DNA of 64,000 nucleotides from Streptomyces sp. NBC_01689 (GTDB lineage: Bacteria > Actinomycetota > Actinomycetes > Streptomycetales > Streptomycetaceae), in contig NZ_CP109592.1 of the NCBI RefSeq assembly GCF_036250675.1, forward strand, positions 4,278,001 through 4,342,000. Direction: 5' to 3'. The translations under genes were made by a program, and so were the position numbers. Under the pieces are notes generated by a model. The model had not been told where the DNA came from and did no database searches. It saw only the letters and a program-made list of their open reading frames with translations. Below, piece by piece: positions 1-11,346 of the stretch. Position 1 is the stretch's first letter, and the number at the start of each line of letters is the position of its first letter.

Positions 1-1788
1 CGTGCTCGGTGTGCTCGGTGTGCTCGGTGTGCTCGGTGTGCTCGGTGCGTTCGACGCGTCCGGTGTGCCGGGCGCGCCCGACGGACCCGCCGGATCCGGC
101 GCCCGGTTCGTGACGACGTTGTTGTCCCCCACGGCGAACGCCCCCCGCGCGTTCTCGATCAGGGTGCTGCCGCCGCTCACGTTGACGACCTTCTGCGCGA
201 ACTCGTCCGTCCGGTAGCCCGAGTCCTTCAGTACCTGGCGCACGCCCTGCGCGACCCGGTCCTGGACCGACTTGAGATAGCGGGCGACGTCCATGTCCTG
301 GAAGAGCGAGACGGCCTCCCCCGAGCCCAGCTCGCGCACCGACCGCGCGGGTCCGTCCGGCATCGCCGCGCCGTAGCCGGCGGTGAGGATCCGCCAGCTC
401 AGCGCCACTCCCCGGGCCACCGTCACGACGGCCAGGGGCGCCGAGCGAGGGGTGCGCACGAGCGCCCACACCGCCTTGCCCAGGGGGCTGTTGTGACGGT
501 GCTGGTGGGCGACGCGGTCCGCGTTCTCGAAGTCGGCGCGGACCGGCAGCAGGACGTGCGGGGCGATCTCCAGCATCAGCATGCCGCCCTGGGTGTGGAC
601 CCGGACGAAGACGGTGGTGACGACCTCCTCCTCCCAGCCCCCCACCCGCACCCGCAGGAAGTGCCGGCGGGTCTCCCCGCCCTCCTCGACCGACTCGGCG
701 CTGTGCGCGACGAACGCGTCCTGGTGGTACGGCGCGAGATCCCGGCGCGGCAGCCCCGCCACCGGCAGGAACACGCACTCGTCGATCTCCAGGCGGCGCA
801 GCCGGTCCCGGACCGCGCCCCCGGCGTGCGGCGAGGGCAGCCGCAACCGCGCCAGCAGCTCGTGGATCCGGTCGAGGATCACCCGGTTGTTGATGGGCAG
901 CGGCGGCGTCTCGCGCGCCGGGTCCGGCCGCAGTTCGACGGCGAGGCTCCAGGTGTCGTACGCCCGCCCGGCACCGCAGAAGGGGTGTGCCGCGTGGTAC
1001 ATCACCAGGGGTGAGTGCTGCTCGACGCGGATGCGCTGCCGCAGCCGCTGGAACCGTCGCCCCTCGGCGAGTTCGGCGGGGTCGGCGGCCATGTCGCCGA
1101 AGCGGGCCGGGTGCAGCTCGTGCGCCAGCGCCCGCGCGAACTGACCGCGCTGCAGGGCGACGCACACCGCGACGAGCGCCAGGACGAGCAGCGCGCACCA
1201 GGCGTTGACCGGCCGGATGTGCACCCCGCCGTTCTCGAAGAGCGCCGTCACCAGCGGGGTCGGGAGGATGAGGTCGAAGAACTCGTACAGCTCCTGCTGG
1301 TCCACGGAACCAAAGGCCGCGCGCACCGTCGTGATCGAGGCGTAGACCATGAGGATCCGCCCCGTCCACCGCACCCACCACGCGGGGAACCGCCGGTACC
1401 ACGGGGGACGTTCCTGCGACCCCCGGATCCAGGTGGCGGCGGCGAGGGACAGACACGGGAACAGGAGCGCGATCAGCAGATAGCCGGAGAGCGGGAGACC
1501 CACCACCCACAGTCCCAGGATCAGGGCCGCCCAGCCCAGCTCGATCCGGCGTGCGCGCAGCGCGTGGGCCAGGACGCGTGCCGCGTCGTGTCCGAGCGAG
1601 GGGGCCGCGAGCCGCTCCTCGTGGACGTACAGCTCTTCGATCACCGCGTCGCGGTAGCCCGCGTCCAGATAGGCGCCCGCGCAGAGCAGCCGGGTCGCCT
1701 CGCTCGCCCCGGGCGGCACACCCGGTTCACCGGGCACCACGGTCCGTGGCGGCCGAGGCTGCTGAGGTAACTGGAATGTCTGCGTCAA
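1..1788 (-). CDS. Unrecognised membrane-linked protein with a TTA codon, 3' end outside the window
   Basis: Reading from the right, an open frame of 596 codons runs off the left edge, so the C-terminus is missing. The start is TTG at 1788, placed by a strong GGGGGAG ribosome site 5 nt upstream. Codon 7 is TTA (1768-1770), the only TTA I found in the window's genes, so translation probably depends on the bldA tRNA. The N-terminal 80 residues are soluble. Hydrophobic stretches lie near residues 83-120 and 195-215. A soluble middle part follows ([16 protein letters not shown] region), then a [19 protein letters not shown] stretch. The visible end is a run of Thr-Pro-Ser triplets. I do not recognise the family. 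Codon use is normal for the window. It is separated from mdh by a terminator. Confidence 0.8.
   Translation of the reverse strand, partial: MTQTFQLPQQPRPPRTVVPGEPGVPPGASEATRLLCAGAYLDAGYRDAVIEELYVHEERLAAPSLGHDAARVLAHALRARRIELGWAALILGLWVVGLPLSGYLLIALLFPCLSLAAATWIRGSQERPPWYRRFPAWWVRWTGRILMVYASITTVRAAFGSVDQQELYEFFDLILPTPLVTALFENGGVHIRPVNAWCALLVLALVAVCVALQRGQFARALAHELHPARFGDMAADPAELAEGRRFQRLRQRIRVEQHSPLVMYHAAHPFCGAGRAYDTWSLAVELRPDPARETPPLPINNRVILDRIHELLARLRLPSPHAGGAVRDRLRRLEIDECVFLPVAGLPRRDLAPYHQDAFVAHSAESVEEGGETRRHFLRVRVGGWEEEVVTTVFVRVHTQGGMLMLEIAPHVLLPVRADFENADRVAHQHRHNSPLGKAVWALVRTPRSAPLAVVTVARGVALSWRILTAGYGAAMPDGPARSVRELGSGEAVSLFQDMDVARYLKSVQDRVAQGVRQVLKDSGYRTDEFAQKVVNVSGGSTLIENARGAFAVGDNNVVTNRAPDPAGPSGAPGTPDASNAPSTPSTPSTPSTPST
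2..46. repeat. Five exact 9-bp tandem repeats (GTGCTCGGT) inside the first gene
   Basis: Five identical copies of GTGCTCGGT stand head to tail. On the minus strand each encodes Thr-Pro-Ser, so the array keeps frame and makes a Pro/Ser/Thr-rich linker at the visible end of the first gene. Exact identity at all codon positions suggests recent slippage rather than old conserved sequence. The array touches the window edge and may be longer. Confidence 0.9.
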
Positions 1789-1898
1789 CGCTGCTCCCCC
1801 GAGGCGTGAACTGCCGTGTTACGCACACGCGTTGGTGTGTCCGGCGTCACAGCATAGGGGGCGCGCGTCCGCGCCGCCGCATTTATCGCACACGACGG

Positions 1899-1935
1899 CG
1901 CAGGCCCCGCCCGGGAGTTCCGGACGGGGCCTGCG
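1899..1935 (-). terminator. Stem-loop terminator after mdh
   Basis: An 11-bp perfect stem (CGCAGGCCCCG at 1899-1909, CGGGGCCTGCG at 1925-1935) with a 15-nt loop begins 33 bp past the mdh stop. There is no T-run, which is usual for Streptomyces terminators. Confidence 0.75.
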
Positions 1936-1968
1936 TCGGGTACGCCGAGGTACGGCGGGGTACGGGGC

Positions 1969-3093
<1,125 letters not shown>

Positions 3094-3363
3094 CTATCGC
3101 GCATCCGACACCCCCGACGGCCGGGTCCCGTGTGGCCCACCCCACAGAGATGTCCGGGGGCCCGAACGGGCGGCCGCTCACCCCGGAGGGCGGCGGCCGC
3201 CGAGGGGTGCCGGGTTCTTGTCCGGGGCGGGGGTACGTCCCGTTCCTCCCGGACGTCGCCGGATCCCGTGGGGGTCGTCTGTCCGCCTGCCCCGCCGCGG
3301 GGCGTTCATTCCCCCGAATCCCCGCCCCTGTTCCGGGGGCTCCGCCCCCAGACCCCCGTATCG

Positions 3364-3442
3364 GCCCGAAGGGCTCGTCCTCAAGTGCCGGACGGGCTGA
3401 CATACCCAGCCCGTCCGGCACTTGAGGACGAGCCCTTCGGGC
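3364..3442. repeat. Long inverted repeat of a dispersed intergenic family
   Basis: Arms of 36 bp (3364-3399 and 3407-3442) are perfectly complementary around a 7-nt loop. Each arm holds the core CCGTCCGGCACTTGAGGACG, a version of the sequence also found at 12250, 12346, 51159, 51201 and 51309. Runs of GGGGGTCC and GGGGGCGC follow on the right. The stretch 2959-3551 otherwise holds the mdh promoter region and no convincing gene. The hairpin may terminate the minus-strand gene that ends at 3552. Confidence 0.85.
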
Positions 3443-3551
3443 GAAGGCGGGGGTCCAGGGGGCGCAGCGCCCCTGGCGGGGGGTCCGGGGACAGAGCCCC
3501 CGGGGACGGGACGGGTAAGGGCGGCGGGGGCGAGCACACCCGCGCGTCACC

Positions 3552-4787
3552 TCACCGTGTGCACCCCCGCTGCCCCGACCCCAACGTCACACACGCCTTC
3601 GCCCCCGCACCGTCCCCGACGGCGACCATCGGCGTGTACGCGTCGGTGTCGTCCCCCTTCACTCCCGCCCGCTGATCCGCGGCCCCCGCCGACACCACGA
3701 CCGAGTCCCCGGCCACGGCCCGCGTGATGCGGGCCCACGCGGCCCCGCAGGTCCCGCTGTAGCGGACCTCGACCAGCGTCGTACCGACCGTGATGCTGGT
3801 GGGAGTGGTCGCCGACCGCCCCCCGCAGCCCGTCTTCTCCGGGTCCTTGCCCGTGCAGTCCTCGCCGCCGCACTTCACCCCGGCCGGCAGGTCGGGACGG
3901 ACGGAGGCGGACCCCTTCGCCGCCTCGGGCGTGGCCCGTTTCCTCTGGTCACCGCCGCCGCCCAGCAGGAGAACGGCCGCGGCCGCGACGACGAGCACAC
4001 CCCCGACACCCGCGAGCAACGTCGTCAGCCGCCGCCGGCGCCGCACGCCCGCATCGGGCACCCCGGCGGCCGGCCGGGCATCCCCCGCCGGGCTCCCCGC
4101 CGAACCGCCCGCCCCGCTCCCCTCGGCCGGGGCCGGCCGCGCCGGCCCGGTCGCCGCGGGCCCGGTCGCCGCGGGCCCGGCCGTCACCGCCCCGAACCGT
4201 CCCGCGCCACCGGACGACGGCGTGGCGGCGGTCCCCCGGCCGCCACCGCGCCGCGAAGCCCCTCCGGAGGGAGAGCCCGGCGACGACGCCACGGACGCCC
4301 CGGACCCCGAGTCCTCGACGTCCGCCGCGGTCGGCTGCCGCGGAACCGACGGCACCCCTCCCGCGGTCCCGGCCGCCCCTGGCGTCGCGGTCGCGCCGCG
4401 GCCCCCGCGGCCCCGTCCGCGGTCGCTCCCGTTCACCGGCGGCGGCCCGAACTCCCCGAGCGCGGCCCGCGCCTGGGAGATCCGGATCGCCTCCATGGTC
4501 ATGTCGTGGCGCATCTCCGAACGGCTCCAGGCACGTTCGGCGAGCTCCCACATGGTGGCCAGATGGACGGGACTGGTCCCGGTCACCTCGGCCAGTGCGA
4601 CGACCGCGCCCTTGGGCGCCAGCAGCCGTCCGTTGAGATACCGCTCCCAGGACGTCCTGCTGTAGCCCGTGCGGTCGGCCACGGCGGCGACGCCGAGCCC
4701 GCTCCGGTCGACCAGCCGGCGCAGTTGAACCGCGAACTCCTTGACCTGCGGATCGAGTTCATCCGGCAAGGCCTTCCAACGAGGCAT
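3552..4787 (-). CDS. Helix-turn-helix protein with membrane segment and DUF2690 domain
   Basis: A 411-residue protein. Residues about 1-85 form an XRE-like helix-turn-helix domain (VAAVADRTGYSRTSWERYLNGR). A long Pro/Ala/Gly linker follows, then one hydrophobic segment (LLAGVGGVLVVAAAAVLLLGG), then an outer domain with cysteines at CGGEDC, GCGG, GTCG, ACVTL and GCTR that fits DUF2690. A DNA-binding inside joined to an extracytoplasmic domain suggests membrane-anchored signalling; this is inference. The start is ATG at 4787, set by a GGGGGGAAG ribosome site. The next gene is a shorter paralogue with the same HTH and membrane segment. Confidence 0.85.
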   Translation of the reverse strand: MPRWKALPDELDPQVKEFAVQLRRLVDRSGLGVAAVADRTGYSRTSWERYLNGRLLAPKGAVVALAEVTGTSPVHLATMWELAERAWSRSEMRHDMTMEAIRISQARAALGEFGPPPVNGSDRGRGRGGRGATATPGAAGTAGGVPSVPRQPTAADVEDSGSGASVASSPGSPSGGASRRGGGRGTAATPSSGGAGRFGAVTAGPAATGPAATGPARPAPAEGSGAGGSAGSPAGDARPAAGVPDAGVRRRRRLTTLLAGVGGVLVVAAAAVLLLGGGGDQRKRATPEAAKGSASVRPDLPAGVKCGGEDCTGKDPEKTGCGGRSATTPTSITVGTTLVEVRYSGTCGAAWARITRAVAGDSVVVSAGAADQRAGVKGDDTDAYTPMVAVGDGAGAKACVTLGSGQRGCTR

Positions 4788-5269
4788 TGCTCTTCCCCCC
4801 TGCTTCCTTCCCCCGGTGCGTGTCCGGCTCTCCGCCACGCGGCCCCCGGCCCCGGGCTTCCCCGAACGCGCGTCGGGTGCGGGCGAGGGAGCGAACCGCC
4901 GCCCGCCGGATCGTCGTTCGGGTCACCCACAGGGATGCGTCCGGCCGGGACCCCGGTTTCCCGGGACGGGGGCGCACGGAGGCGTCCGGGCCGGGGCACG
5001 CACTGCTCGCGCGCCCTTCGAGCCGGGGTCCCAGTGTCCCATTTCCCCCGCGCCGGACAAACGGACTGGCGACCTCCGCACGGATGTGCTTACGGCCGCC
5101 GCACCGGCCCCGCGGGGCGGCCCCGGACGCGCGCGCCGGCAGGACGACCTGGCCGGACGCGACAGGCCCCGGCCTCCCGCCCCCGGCCGCCTCCCCGGGG
5201 CCCCGCTGGGCCGTCGCCCGGGCGGGAACGTATGTCCCCACCCCGTCACCGGCCGGTGGAGCCCCCGGG
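4788..5269. other. 482-bp gap between the two HTH paralogues
   Basis: Very G+C-rich sequence with no convincing start, codon bias or hairpin. It presumably carries the promoter of the gene starting at 4787. I see no gene in it. Confidence 0.5.
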
Positions 5270-5803
5270 TCATCCCAGGGCGACGGCCCCCGCGACAGCG
5301 GCGAGGAGGAGCGCGAGGACGAGCAGGGCCGCGCAGAGGAGGAGACGTCCCGAGCGCGGACCGGACGGGGGTTCCTCGTCGAGCAGGTCCCACCAGGGAA
5401 GCGTGGGCGCCTCCTCGTACCCGCCCGCGCCGCGCGGCGCCGCCCCGTGTCCGGCGCGCGCGCCGTGCGCGTCGGCGGCTCCGTCAGCGGCGGGGCCGCC
5501 CACCGGAAGACGTGGGGGCGCGGGCTCGCGGGGCCAGACCCGGACCGCCAACTCCCAGCGCACCCCGAAGCGTTCGGCGTCGACGCCGGTGAGCCCCGCG
5601 ACCCGGCACAGGGCCGCGACCGCCTGCCGGGGCGGCGGCTGGGTCGCGTTGAGATAGCGCTGCCAGGACGACTTGCTGTACGCGGTGCGCGCGCCCAGCG
5701 CGGCCAGGCTCAGTCCGGTGCCGTCCTTGAGGAGGCGCAACTGTTCGACGAAGTGCCGTACCTCCGCGGGAAGTTCGTCCGGCAGTGGCTGCCAGGCACC
5801 CAT
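5270..5803 (-). CDS. Small helix-turn-helix protein with C-terminal membrane anchor
   Basis: A 177-residue protein. The first 85 residues (LPDELPAEVRHFVEQLRLL, then SLAALGARTAYSKSSWQRYL) align with the N-terminus of the neighbouring 411-residue HTH/DUF2690 protein. A Gly/Ala/Pro-rich linker leads to a single C-terminal hydrophobic helix (LLLCAALLVLALLLAAVAGAVAL). The outer DUF2690 domain is absent, so it looks like a paralogue that lost the sensor part or never had it. The start is ATG at 5803 with GGGAGGTG 9 nt upstream. The DNA target is unknown. Confidence 0.85.
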   Translation of the reverse strand: MGAWQPLPDELPAEVRHFVEQLRLLKDGTGLSLAALGARTAYSKSSWQRYLNATQPPPRQAVAALCRVAGLTGVDAERFGVRWELAVRVWPREPAPPRLPVGGPAADGAADAHGARAGHGAAPRGAGGYEEAPTLPWWDLLDEEPPSGPRSGRLLLCAALLVLALLLAAVAGAVALG

Positions 5804-5997
5804 CGCTCACCCACCTCCCGCGGCGTCCGGGAGGCGTTCACCCGCCTCCTCCGGTCCCTGTGAGCGAGGGACGGCGGCGGGCGGGGGGACGGTTCCCGTC
5901 ACACGGCGCGGACACGGTGGCGGAACGGTCACTTCCGTGCCACAGCCCACCGCCCGCTGTTGTCCGGGCCGCTCCCGTGCAGAAGGGTTGTCCCCGG

Positions 5998-6039
5998 GCC
6001 GCGGCCCGTCCTTGCTCGGGGGAGAGGACGGGTCGCGGC
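5998..6039 (-). terminator. Stem-loop terminator after the folD/DUF3017 operon
   Basis: Arms 5998-6011 and 6026-6039 pair at 13 of 14 positions with a 14-nt loop, 26 bp past the DUF3017 stop. Confidence 0.7.
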
Positions 6040-6064
6040 GCCGTACGCGGACGGCGCGGGATCC

Positions 6065-6868
6065 TCAGCGGACCGTGAAGTGCAGCGTGTCGTCCAGGAA
6101 CGGGATCACCAGCCACGGACTGGGCTGTGCCATCAGCGCGAGCAGCACGATGGCGAGGCCCAGCACGCCGTACGTGACCATGTCGGTGAAGCGGGAACGG
6201 ACCGCGAGCATGCCCACGTCGGGCAGCATCCAGCGCATCACGGCACCGGCCAGCAGCGCGGCGCCGATCAGGATCGTGCCGAACCGGAACGCGTCCAGCG
6301 CGACCAGCAGCAGGCCCAGTCCGACGGCCGCCAGCACGGCCAGGATGGGCCATTGGCGGGCCGGGGCCGGGGCGTCGCCCGAGGCGGCCCGGCCGCCCCC
6401 CTCGGGCCGTGCGGTGTCCCTGGTGAACAGCGGGAAGCGGCGGGTGGTACGCCGTGGCCGCCCCTCGGCGTCCGGGGCGCTCACCGCGTCGACCGTGACG
6501 GGGTCGTCGATCCCGTCCCCGGCACCGGCCTCCCCGCCACCGGAGACGGCACCGGCCTCCGCGCCGGCCGCGTCGGTGTCGTCCGCGGGTCCGGCGCCCT
6601 CCGGGACCTCGCCCCCGGACCGTACGGCCTCCTCGGTCTCCGCCCCGGCCTCCCGCACGGCCGCGCCGGACGTCCGCACCCGGAGGGCCGGCTCACGTCC
6701 GCCCGCGGCGGACTTCGCCACGGCGGAGGCCGATGCGCCTCCGCCCGTCACCGACTCCCGTCCGTCCGTCGCGGATTCCCCTACGGCGGAGGCCGGTTCC
6801 CGCCCGTTCACCGCGGGGTCGGCCTTGCCCGCCGTGTCCGAGGTGTCCGAGCCGCGCTCAGCCGACAC
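6065..6868 (-). CDS. DUF3017 membrane protein
   Basis: A 267-residue protein. About 155 residues are low-complexity Ala/Glu/Gly/Pro sequence, then three or four hydrophobic segments follow ([56 protein letters not shown]), ending [14 protein letters not shown]. This C-terminal part fits DUF3017, an actinobacterial family often next to folD. The start chosen is GTG at 6868, preceded by GGCGGAG and overlapping the folD stop by 11 bp, so translation is probably coupled. The long disordered front is unusual for the family. Function is unknown. Confidence 0.85.
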   Translation of the reverse strand: MSAERGSDTSDTAGKADPAVNGREPASAVGESATDGRESVTGGGASASAVAKSAAGGREPALRVRTSGAAVREAGAETEEAVRSGGEVPEGAGPADDTDAAGAEAGAVSGGGEAGAGDGIDDPVTVDAVSAPDAEGRPRRTTRRFPLFTRDTARPEGGGRAASGDAPAPARQWPILAVLAAVGLGLLLVALDAFRFGTILIGAALLAGAVMRWMLPDVGMLAVRSRFTDMVTYGVLGLAIVLLALMAQPSPWLVIPFLDDTLHFTVR

Positions 6869-7712
6869 TGCGCTCCGCCGCTTCCACCACGTTGACGAGC
6901 AGCTGGGCACGGGTCATCGGGCCGACGCCGCCCGGGTTCGGGGAGATCCACGCCGCGACCTCGGCGACATCCGGGTGGACATCGCCGACGATCTTGCCCT
7001 CGGCGCTGCGCGAGACGCCGACGTCGAGGACGGCGGCGCCCGGCTTCACGTCCTCGGCGCGGACGAGGTGCGCGGAGCCGGCCGCGGCGATGATGATGTC
7101 GGCGCGCTTCAGGTGCGCGGACAGGTCCCGGGTACCGGTGTGGCACTGGGTCACCGTCGCGTTCTCGCTGCGCCGCGTCAGCAGCAGCGGCATCGGCCGG
7201 CCGATGGTCACCCCGCGGCCGACGACCACGACCTCCGCGCCCTTGATCTCCACGCCGTACCGGCGCAGGAGGGTGAGGACACCGTTCGGGGTGCAGGGCA
7301 GCGGGGCCGGCTCGTTCAGCACCAGGCGGCCGAGGTTCATCGGGTGCAGTCCGTCCGCGTCCTTGTCCGGGTCCATCAGTTCCAGGATGCGGTTCTCGTC
7401 GATGCCCTTGGGAAGCGGGAGCTGAACGATGTAGCCGGTGCAGGAGGGGTCCTCGTTGAGTTCCCGCACCACCGCCTCGATCTCCTCCTGCGTGGCGGTC
7501 GCGGGCAGTTCACGCTGGATGGAGGCGATGCCCACCTGCGCGCAGTCGCGGTGCTTGCCCGCGACGTACTTCTGGCTTCCGGGGTCGTCGCCCACCAGGA
7601 CGGTCCCCAGGCCGGGCGTGACGCCCTTCTCCTTCAGGGCCGCCACGCGGACGGTCAGATCGGACTTGATCGCGGCTGCGGTGGCCTTGCCATCGAGAAT
7701 CTGGGCGGTCAT
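6858..7712 (-). CDS. folD: Bifunctional methylenetetrahydrofolate dehydrogenase/cyclohydrolase
   Basis: Converts 5,10-methylene-THF to 10-formyl-THF in two steps, using NADP. 10-formyl-THF is the formyl donor for PurN and PurH, encoded 1-3 kb away. At 284 residues it is full length. Visible motifs are [13 protein letters not shown] (active-site Lys), [13 protein letters not shown], the nucleotide-binding [13 protein letters not shown] and GAAVLDVGV near the end. The usual GRS is GRG here. The start is ATG at 7712. The 3' end overlaps the DUF3017 gene. Confidence 0.97.
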   Translation of the reverse strand: MTAQILDGKATAAAIKSDLTVRVAALKEKGVTPGLGTVLVGDDPGSQKYVAGKHRDCAQVGIASIQRELPATATQEEIEAVVRELNEDPSCTGYIVQLPLPKGIDENRILELMDPDKDADGLHPMNLGRLVLNEPAPLPCTPNGVLTLLRRYGVEIKGAEVVVVGRGVTIGRPMPLLLTRRSENATVTQCHTGTRDLSAHLKRADIIIAAAGSAHLVRAEDVKPGAAVLDVGVSRSAEGKIVGDVHPDVAEVAAWISPNPGGVGPMTRAQLLVNVVEAAERSVG

Positions 7713-7987
7713 GGACCCATCCTCGCGGATGACCCGCTCCCGGTACCAATCCGGGCGCCTCCCGCCCGCTCCCGTCTCCCTCGATCACGCCGTGATCAGC
7801 GATGTTGCACTTGCGCAACACATGCACAACGCAACCGGAAGCGCTCTGGACAAATTGACCGGGCATTGAGAACCATGAACGACACAGTGCCGCGGGCAGT
7901 ACCGGGGGGAACCGACCGCTCTGCAGAACTCTCCTCCGCACCGTGCCGCGCCTCGTCCCCGCACCAGGCAACGGAGGAACACCCGCC

Positions 7988-8590
7988 ATGAGTTTCGGCG
8001 ACCCGAACAACCCGTACGGTCCCCCGCAGGGTCAGCCGTCCGGTCATCCGCCCCAGGGCCAGCCCGGTTACGGCTACCCCCAGGGCGCCCCTCAACAGCC
8101 CGGCTACGGCTACCCGCAGGCCCCGCCCGTCCAGCAGTCGCCGTACGGCGGATATCCCGGCGGCCCGATGGTGATGCCCAGCGGGGTGAAGTCCGCGCGG
8201 GTGATGCTGTTCGTCATCGGCGGTCTCCAGGTCTTGGGCGCCATCCTGATCGGACTCTCCGCGGTGGCCGTCGCTGCCGCGAAGAACAACGCGGAGCTCA
8301 AGGACGACGTCCGGTTCCAGCAGCTCGCCGACTACTCGGCGGGCGCCCTGTGGGCCGTGACCGTCGCCGTGCTGGCCTGGGGTGTCCTCGCGATCTGGCT
8401 CGGCGTGAAGTGCGCGAACGGCGGCAACGGCGTACGCATCACGGCGATGGTGTTCGGCATCCTGACGGCGATCCTCGGCATCTACCCGTTCGTCGTCATC
8501 GGCCTGGCGCACACCGTGCTCGCCATCCTCATCGCGGTGTTCGTCGGCAAGTCCGACGGCGAGGCCTGGTTCGGCCGGCCCAAGTACTGA
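7988..8590 (+). CDS. Small membrane protein with Pro/Gly/Tyr/Gln-rich front
   Basis: A 200-residue protein. The first 60 residues are a Gly/Pro/Tyr/Gln repeat (GYGYPQ units) followed by four hydrophobic segments (VMLFVIGGLQVLGAILIGLS, LWAVTVAVLAWGVLAIWLGV, ITAMVFGILTAILGIYPFVV, LAHTVLAILIAVFVG). Such PGY-rich front plus membrane layouts are common in actinobacteria and have no assigned function. The start is ATG at 7988 with GGAGG upstream. It converges with purH across a strong shared hairpin. Confidence 0.85.
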   Translation: MSFGDPNNPYGPPQGQPSGHPPQGQPGYGYPQGAPQQPGYGYPQAPPVQQSPYGGYPGGPMVMPSGVKSARVMLFVIGGLQVLGAILIGLSAVAVAAAKNNAELKDDVRFQQLADYSAGALWAVTVAVLAWGVLAIWLGVKCANGGNGVRITAMVFGILTAILGIYPFVVIGLAHTVLAILIAVFVGKSDGEAWFGRPKY

Positions 8591-8647
8591 GCCCCGCGCG
8601 ACGCGTGGCGGCCGCGGGTCCGGCCGGTTGCGCCGCTCCGACGACAT

Positions 8648-8695
8648 GACGGCGGCTTCCGGTCCCCCTCCGGGAGGGGGACGGAAACCGCCGTC
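8648..8695. terminator. Bidirectional terminator between convergent genes
   Basis: A long stem (GACGGCGG...TCCCCCTCC against GAGGGGGA...CCGCCGTC) with one mismatch, one bulge and a very short loop lies between the membrane-protein stop (8590) and the purH stop (8746). Confidence 0.85.
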
Positions 8696-8745
8696 GGGAC
8701 CCGCGGCCGGGGACCGGCGTCCGGCCCGGTCCCCAGGGGAACTCC

Positions 8746-10335
8746 TCAGTGGAAGAAGTGACGCGTCCCCGTGAAGTACATCGTGATGCCGGCCTTCTTC
8801 GCGGCCTCGACCACCAGCTCGTCACGGACCGAACCACCCGGCTGGACCACGGCCCTGACACCCGCCTCGGCGAGGATCTCCAGGCCGTCGGGGAACGGGA
8901 AGAACGCGTCCGAGGCGGCGTACGCACCACGGGCCCGCTCGGCGCCCGCCCGCTCGACCGCGAGCTTCGCGGAGTCGACGCGGTTGACCTGACCCATGCC
9001 GACGCCGACCGAGGCGCCGTCCTTGGCGAGCAGGATCGCGTTGGACTTCACCGCGCGGCAGGCCCGCCAGGCGAAGGCCAGTTCGTCCAGCTCGCCCTGG
9101 CCGAGCGCGTCGCCGGTGGCCAGGGTCCAGCTCGCCGGGTTGTCGCCGTCGGCCTGGAGCCGGTCGGTGACCTGGAGCAGCGCGCCACCGTCGATCTGCT
9201 TGACCTCGACCGGGTTCGCGGGCGCCCGGTGCGCGCGCAGGACCCGGATGTTCTTCTTCTTGGTGAGGGCTTCGAGCGCGCCGTCCTCGTACTCCGGCGC
9301 CACGATGACCTCGGTGAAGATGTCCGCGACCTGCTCAGCCATCTCCTTCGTCACCGGCCGGTTGACCGCGATCACGCCGCCGAACGCGGACAGCGGGTCG
9401 CAGGCGTGCGCCTTGCGGTGCGCCTCGGCGACGTTCGCGGCGACCGCGATACCGCACGGGTTGGCGTGCTTGATGATCGCGACGCAGGGGTCCTCGTGGT
9501 CGTACGCGGCACGGCGCGCGGCGTCCGTGTCCGTGTAGTTGTTGTACGACATCTCCTTGCCGTGCAGCTGCTCGGCCTCGGCGAGACCACCGGTGCCGTC
9601 GACGTACAGCGCGGCCCCCTGGTGCGGGTTCTCCCCGTAGCGCAGGGTGTTCTTCCGCTCGTAGGTGTGCCCGAGGAAATCGGGGAAGCCGCTGGTGTCG
9701 GCGGCGGCGTACTCGTCGGCGAACCAGGAGGCGACGGCGACGTCGTACGAGGCGGTGTGCTGGAAGGCCTCTGCCGCCAGCCGCTTGCGGGCGGTGAGGT
9801 CGAAGCCGCCCTCCTCGACGGCGGCCAGGACGGCGGCGTACCGGTCCGGGCTGGTGACGACGGCGACGGACGGGTGGTTCTTGGCGGCCGCCCGCACCAT
9901 CGAGGGGCCGCCGATGTCGATCTGCTCGACGCACTCGTCGGGCGTCGCGCCCGAGGCGACCGTCTCACGGAACGGGTACAGGTTCACCACGACGAGGTCG
10001 AACGGCTCGACGCCGAGCTCGGCGAGCTGCTCGCGGTGGCTCTCGAGCCGCAGGTCGGCGAGGATGCCCGCGTGGACCCTGGGGTGCAGCGTCTTGACGC
10101 GGCCGTCGAGGCACTCCGGGAAGCCGGTGAGTTCCTCGACCTTGGTGACGGGGACACCCGACGCGGCGATGCGGGCGGCGGTGGAGCCGGTGGACACCAG
10201 CTCGACACCGGCCGCGTGCAGCCCGCGCGCGAGCTCTTCGAGCCCGGTCTTGTCGTAGACACTGACGAGCGCGCGCCGGACGGCCCGCCTGGTGCCCGCG
10301 GTGCCCTCGGCCGTGACTGTGCTGTCGGCGGTCAC
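8746..10335 (-). CDS. purH: Bifunctional AICAR formyltransferase/IMP cyclohydrolase
   Basis: Performs the last two steps of de novo IMP synthesis: formylation of AICAR with 10-formyl-THF, then ring closure. At 529 residues it is full length. The N-terminal MGS-like cyclohydrolase domain starts at [15 protein letters not shown]. The transformylase domain has the Lys-His signature KHANPCG, and the C-terminus reads TGTRHFFH. The start is GTG at 10335, overlapping the purN stop in a GTGA junction, so the two genes are translationally coupled. Confidence 0.97.
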   Translation of the reverse strand: MTADSTVTAEGTAGTRRAVRRALVSVYDKTGLEELARGLHAAGVELVSTGSTAARIAASGVPVTKVEELTGFPECLDGRVKTLHPRVHAGILADLRLESHREQLAELGVEPFDLVVVNLYPFRETVASGATPDECVEQIDIGGPSMVRAAAKNHPSVAVVTSPDRYAAVLAAVEEGGFDLTARKRLAAEAFQHTASYDVAVASWFADEYAAADTSGFPDFLGHTYERKNTLRYGENPHQGAALYVDGTGGLAEAEQLHGKEMSYNNYTDTDAARRAAYDHEDPCVAIIKHANPCGIAVAANVAEAHRKAHACDPLSAFGGVIAVNRPVTKEMAEQVADIFTEVIVAPEYEDGALEALTKKKNIRVLRAHRAPANPVEVKQIDGGALLQVTDRLQADGDNPASWTLATGDALGQGELDELAFAWRACRAVKSNAILLAKDGASVGVGMGQVNRVDSAKLAVERAGAERARGAYAASDAFFPFPDGLEILAEAGVRAVVQPGGSVRDELVVEAAKKAGITMYFTGTRHFFH

Positions 10336-10952
10336 TGGATAACTACCTTTCGTCCCTCAATGCGATAGCCGTTGCGGGCGAGCCGCCCCACGACATCGAC
10401 GAGCAGTTCTCGCTCGACTTCCTTGATGCGCTCGTGCAGAGCGCTCTCGTCGTCCTCGTCCCGGACCTCGACCACGCCCTGGGCGATGATCGGCCCGGTG
10501 TCGACGCCGTCGTCGACGAAGTGGACGGTGCACCCGGTGACCTTCGCGCCGTACGCGAGCGCGTCGCGCACGCCGTGGGCCCCCGGGAAACTCGGCAGCA
10601 GGGCGGGGTGCGTGTTGACGATCCGCCCGCCGAACCTGGCCAGGAACCGCTTCCCCACGATCTTCATGAACCCGGCGGAGACCACGAGGTCGGGCTCATG
10701 GGCGGCGACCGCCTCGGTGAGCGCCGCGTCCCACTCGTCCCGGGTGCCGTAGTCCTTCACCCGCCGGACGAAGGTGGGCAGCTCCGCCCGCTCGCCGCGC
10801 GCGAGCCCCTCGATGCCGTCACGGTCGGCGCCGACCGCCACGACCCGGGCCCCGTAGCCCTCGGGGCCGGCCTCCGCCACGGCGTCCAGCAGTGCCTGCA
10901 GATTCGTGCCTGATCCGGAGACCAGCACGACGAGGCGCTTGGCCTTGGCCAC
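10332..10952 (-). CDS. purN: Phosphoribosylglycinamide formyltransferase (GAR transformylase)
   Basis: Transfers the formyl group of 10-formyl-THF to GAR, an early step of purine synthesis. The 206 residues include the phosphate-binding GSGTNLQAL. The catalytic Asn-His pair is in [15 protein letters not shown] and the catalytic Asp in [12 protein letters not shown]. The start is GTG at 10952 behind AAAGGG. In-frame codons continue far upstream, but the N-terminus lines up with the family only here. It is first in the purN-purH operon. A short GTACGGTCGTAC palindrome lies 29 bp upstream. Confidence 0.96.
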   Translation of the reverse strand: MAKAKRLVVLVSGSGTNLQALLDAVAEAGPEGYGARVVAVGADRDGIEGLARGERAELPTFVRRVKDYGTRDEWDAALTEAVAAHEPDLVVSAGFMKIVGKRFLARFGGRIVNTHPALLPSFPGAHGVRDALAYGAKVTGCTVHFVDDGVDTGPIIAQGVVEVRDEDDESALHERIKEVERELLVDVVGRLARNGYRIEGRKVVIQ

Positions 10953-11346
10953 GACGGGGCCCTTTCTCGGGGGAGCGTTTGTACGGTCGTACGAATGCTT
11001 CGCGCCCCGGGATACGGGGAAGTCTACGAACCGGCCGACCGTCAGCAACGATACCGGCACACCGGGCAGCCCCCACGGGACGGGGGCGTGGCCGGAAGGT
11101 AGCGTCTGGGGAGGAACCTCCCGGGAACACCGTTCGGCACGGGGAACGCCCCGTGTCCGCGGGACGTTGACCAGGGACGGACAGGAACATCCGGGGCACG
11201 CCCCGGGGACCGACGTCCGGGGCACGGCCCCGGGCGTGAGCCCCCGGGTACGAGTCATGGACAGGAAACCCGGGGTGCGCGTAGCGAGCACGATGCCGTG
11301 CGGACACGCCGCCCGCCAGAACCACCAAGGGGAAGACGCACACCTG
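10953..11346. other. Divergent intergenic region between purN and a membrane-protein gene
   Basis: Serves both genes. It contains the 12-bp palindrome GTACGGTCGTAC at 10981-10992, close to the purN start, and GC-rich repeated words (CCGGGGCAC, CCCGGG) around 11180-11260. I see no gene in it and could not place a convincing -10. Confidence 0.5.

Noticed and set aside
8749..10368. Long plus-strand open frame opposite purH
   Set aside because: Shadow of purH: high-GC genes leave open antisense frames. The translation is Asp/Gly/Val/Arg-rich without motifs and has no ribosome site.
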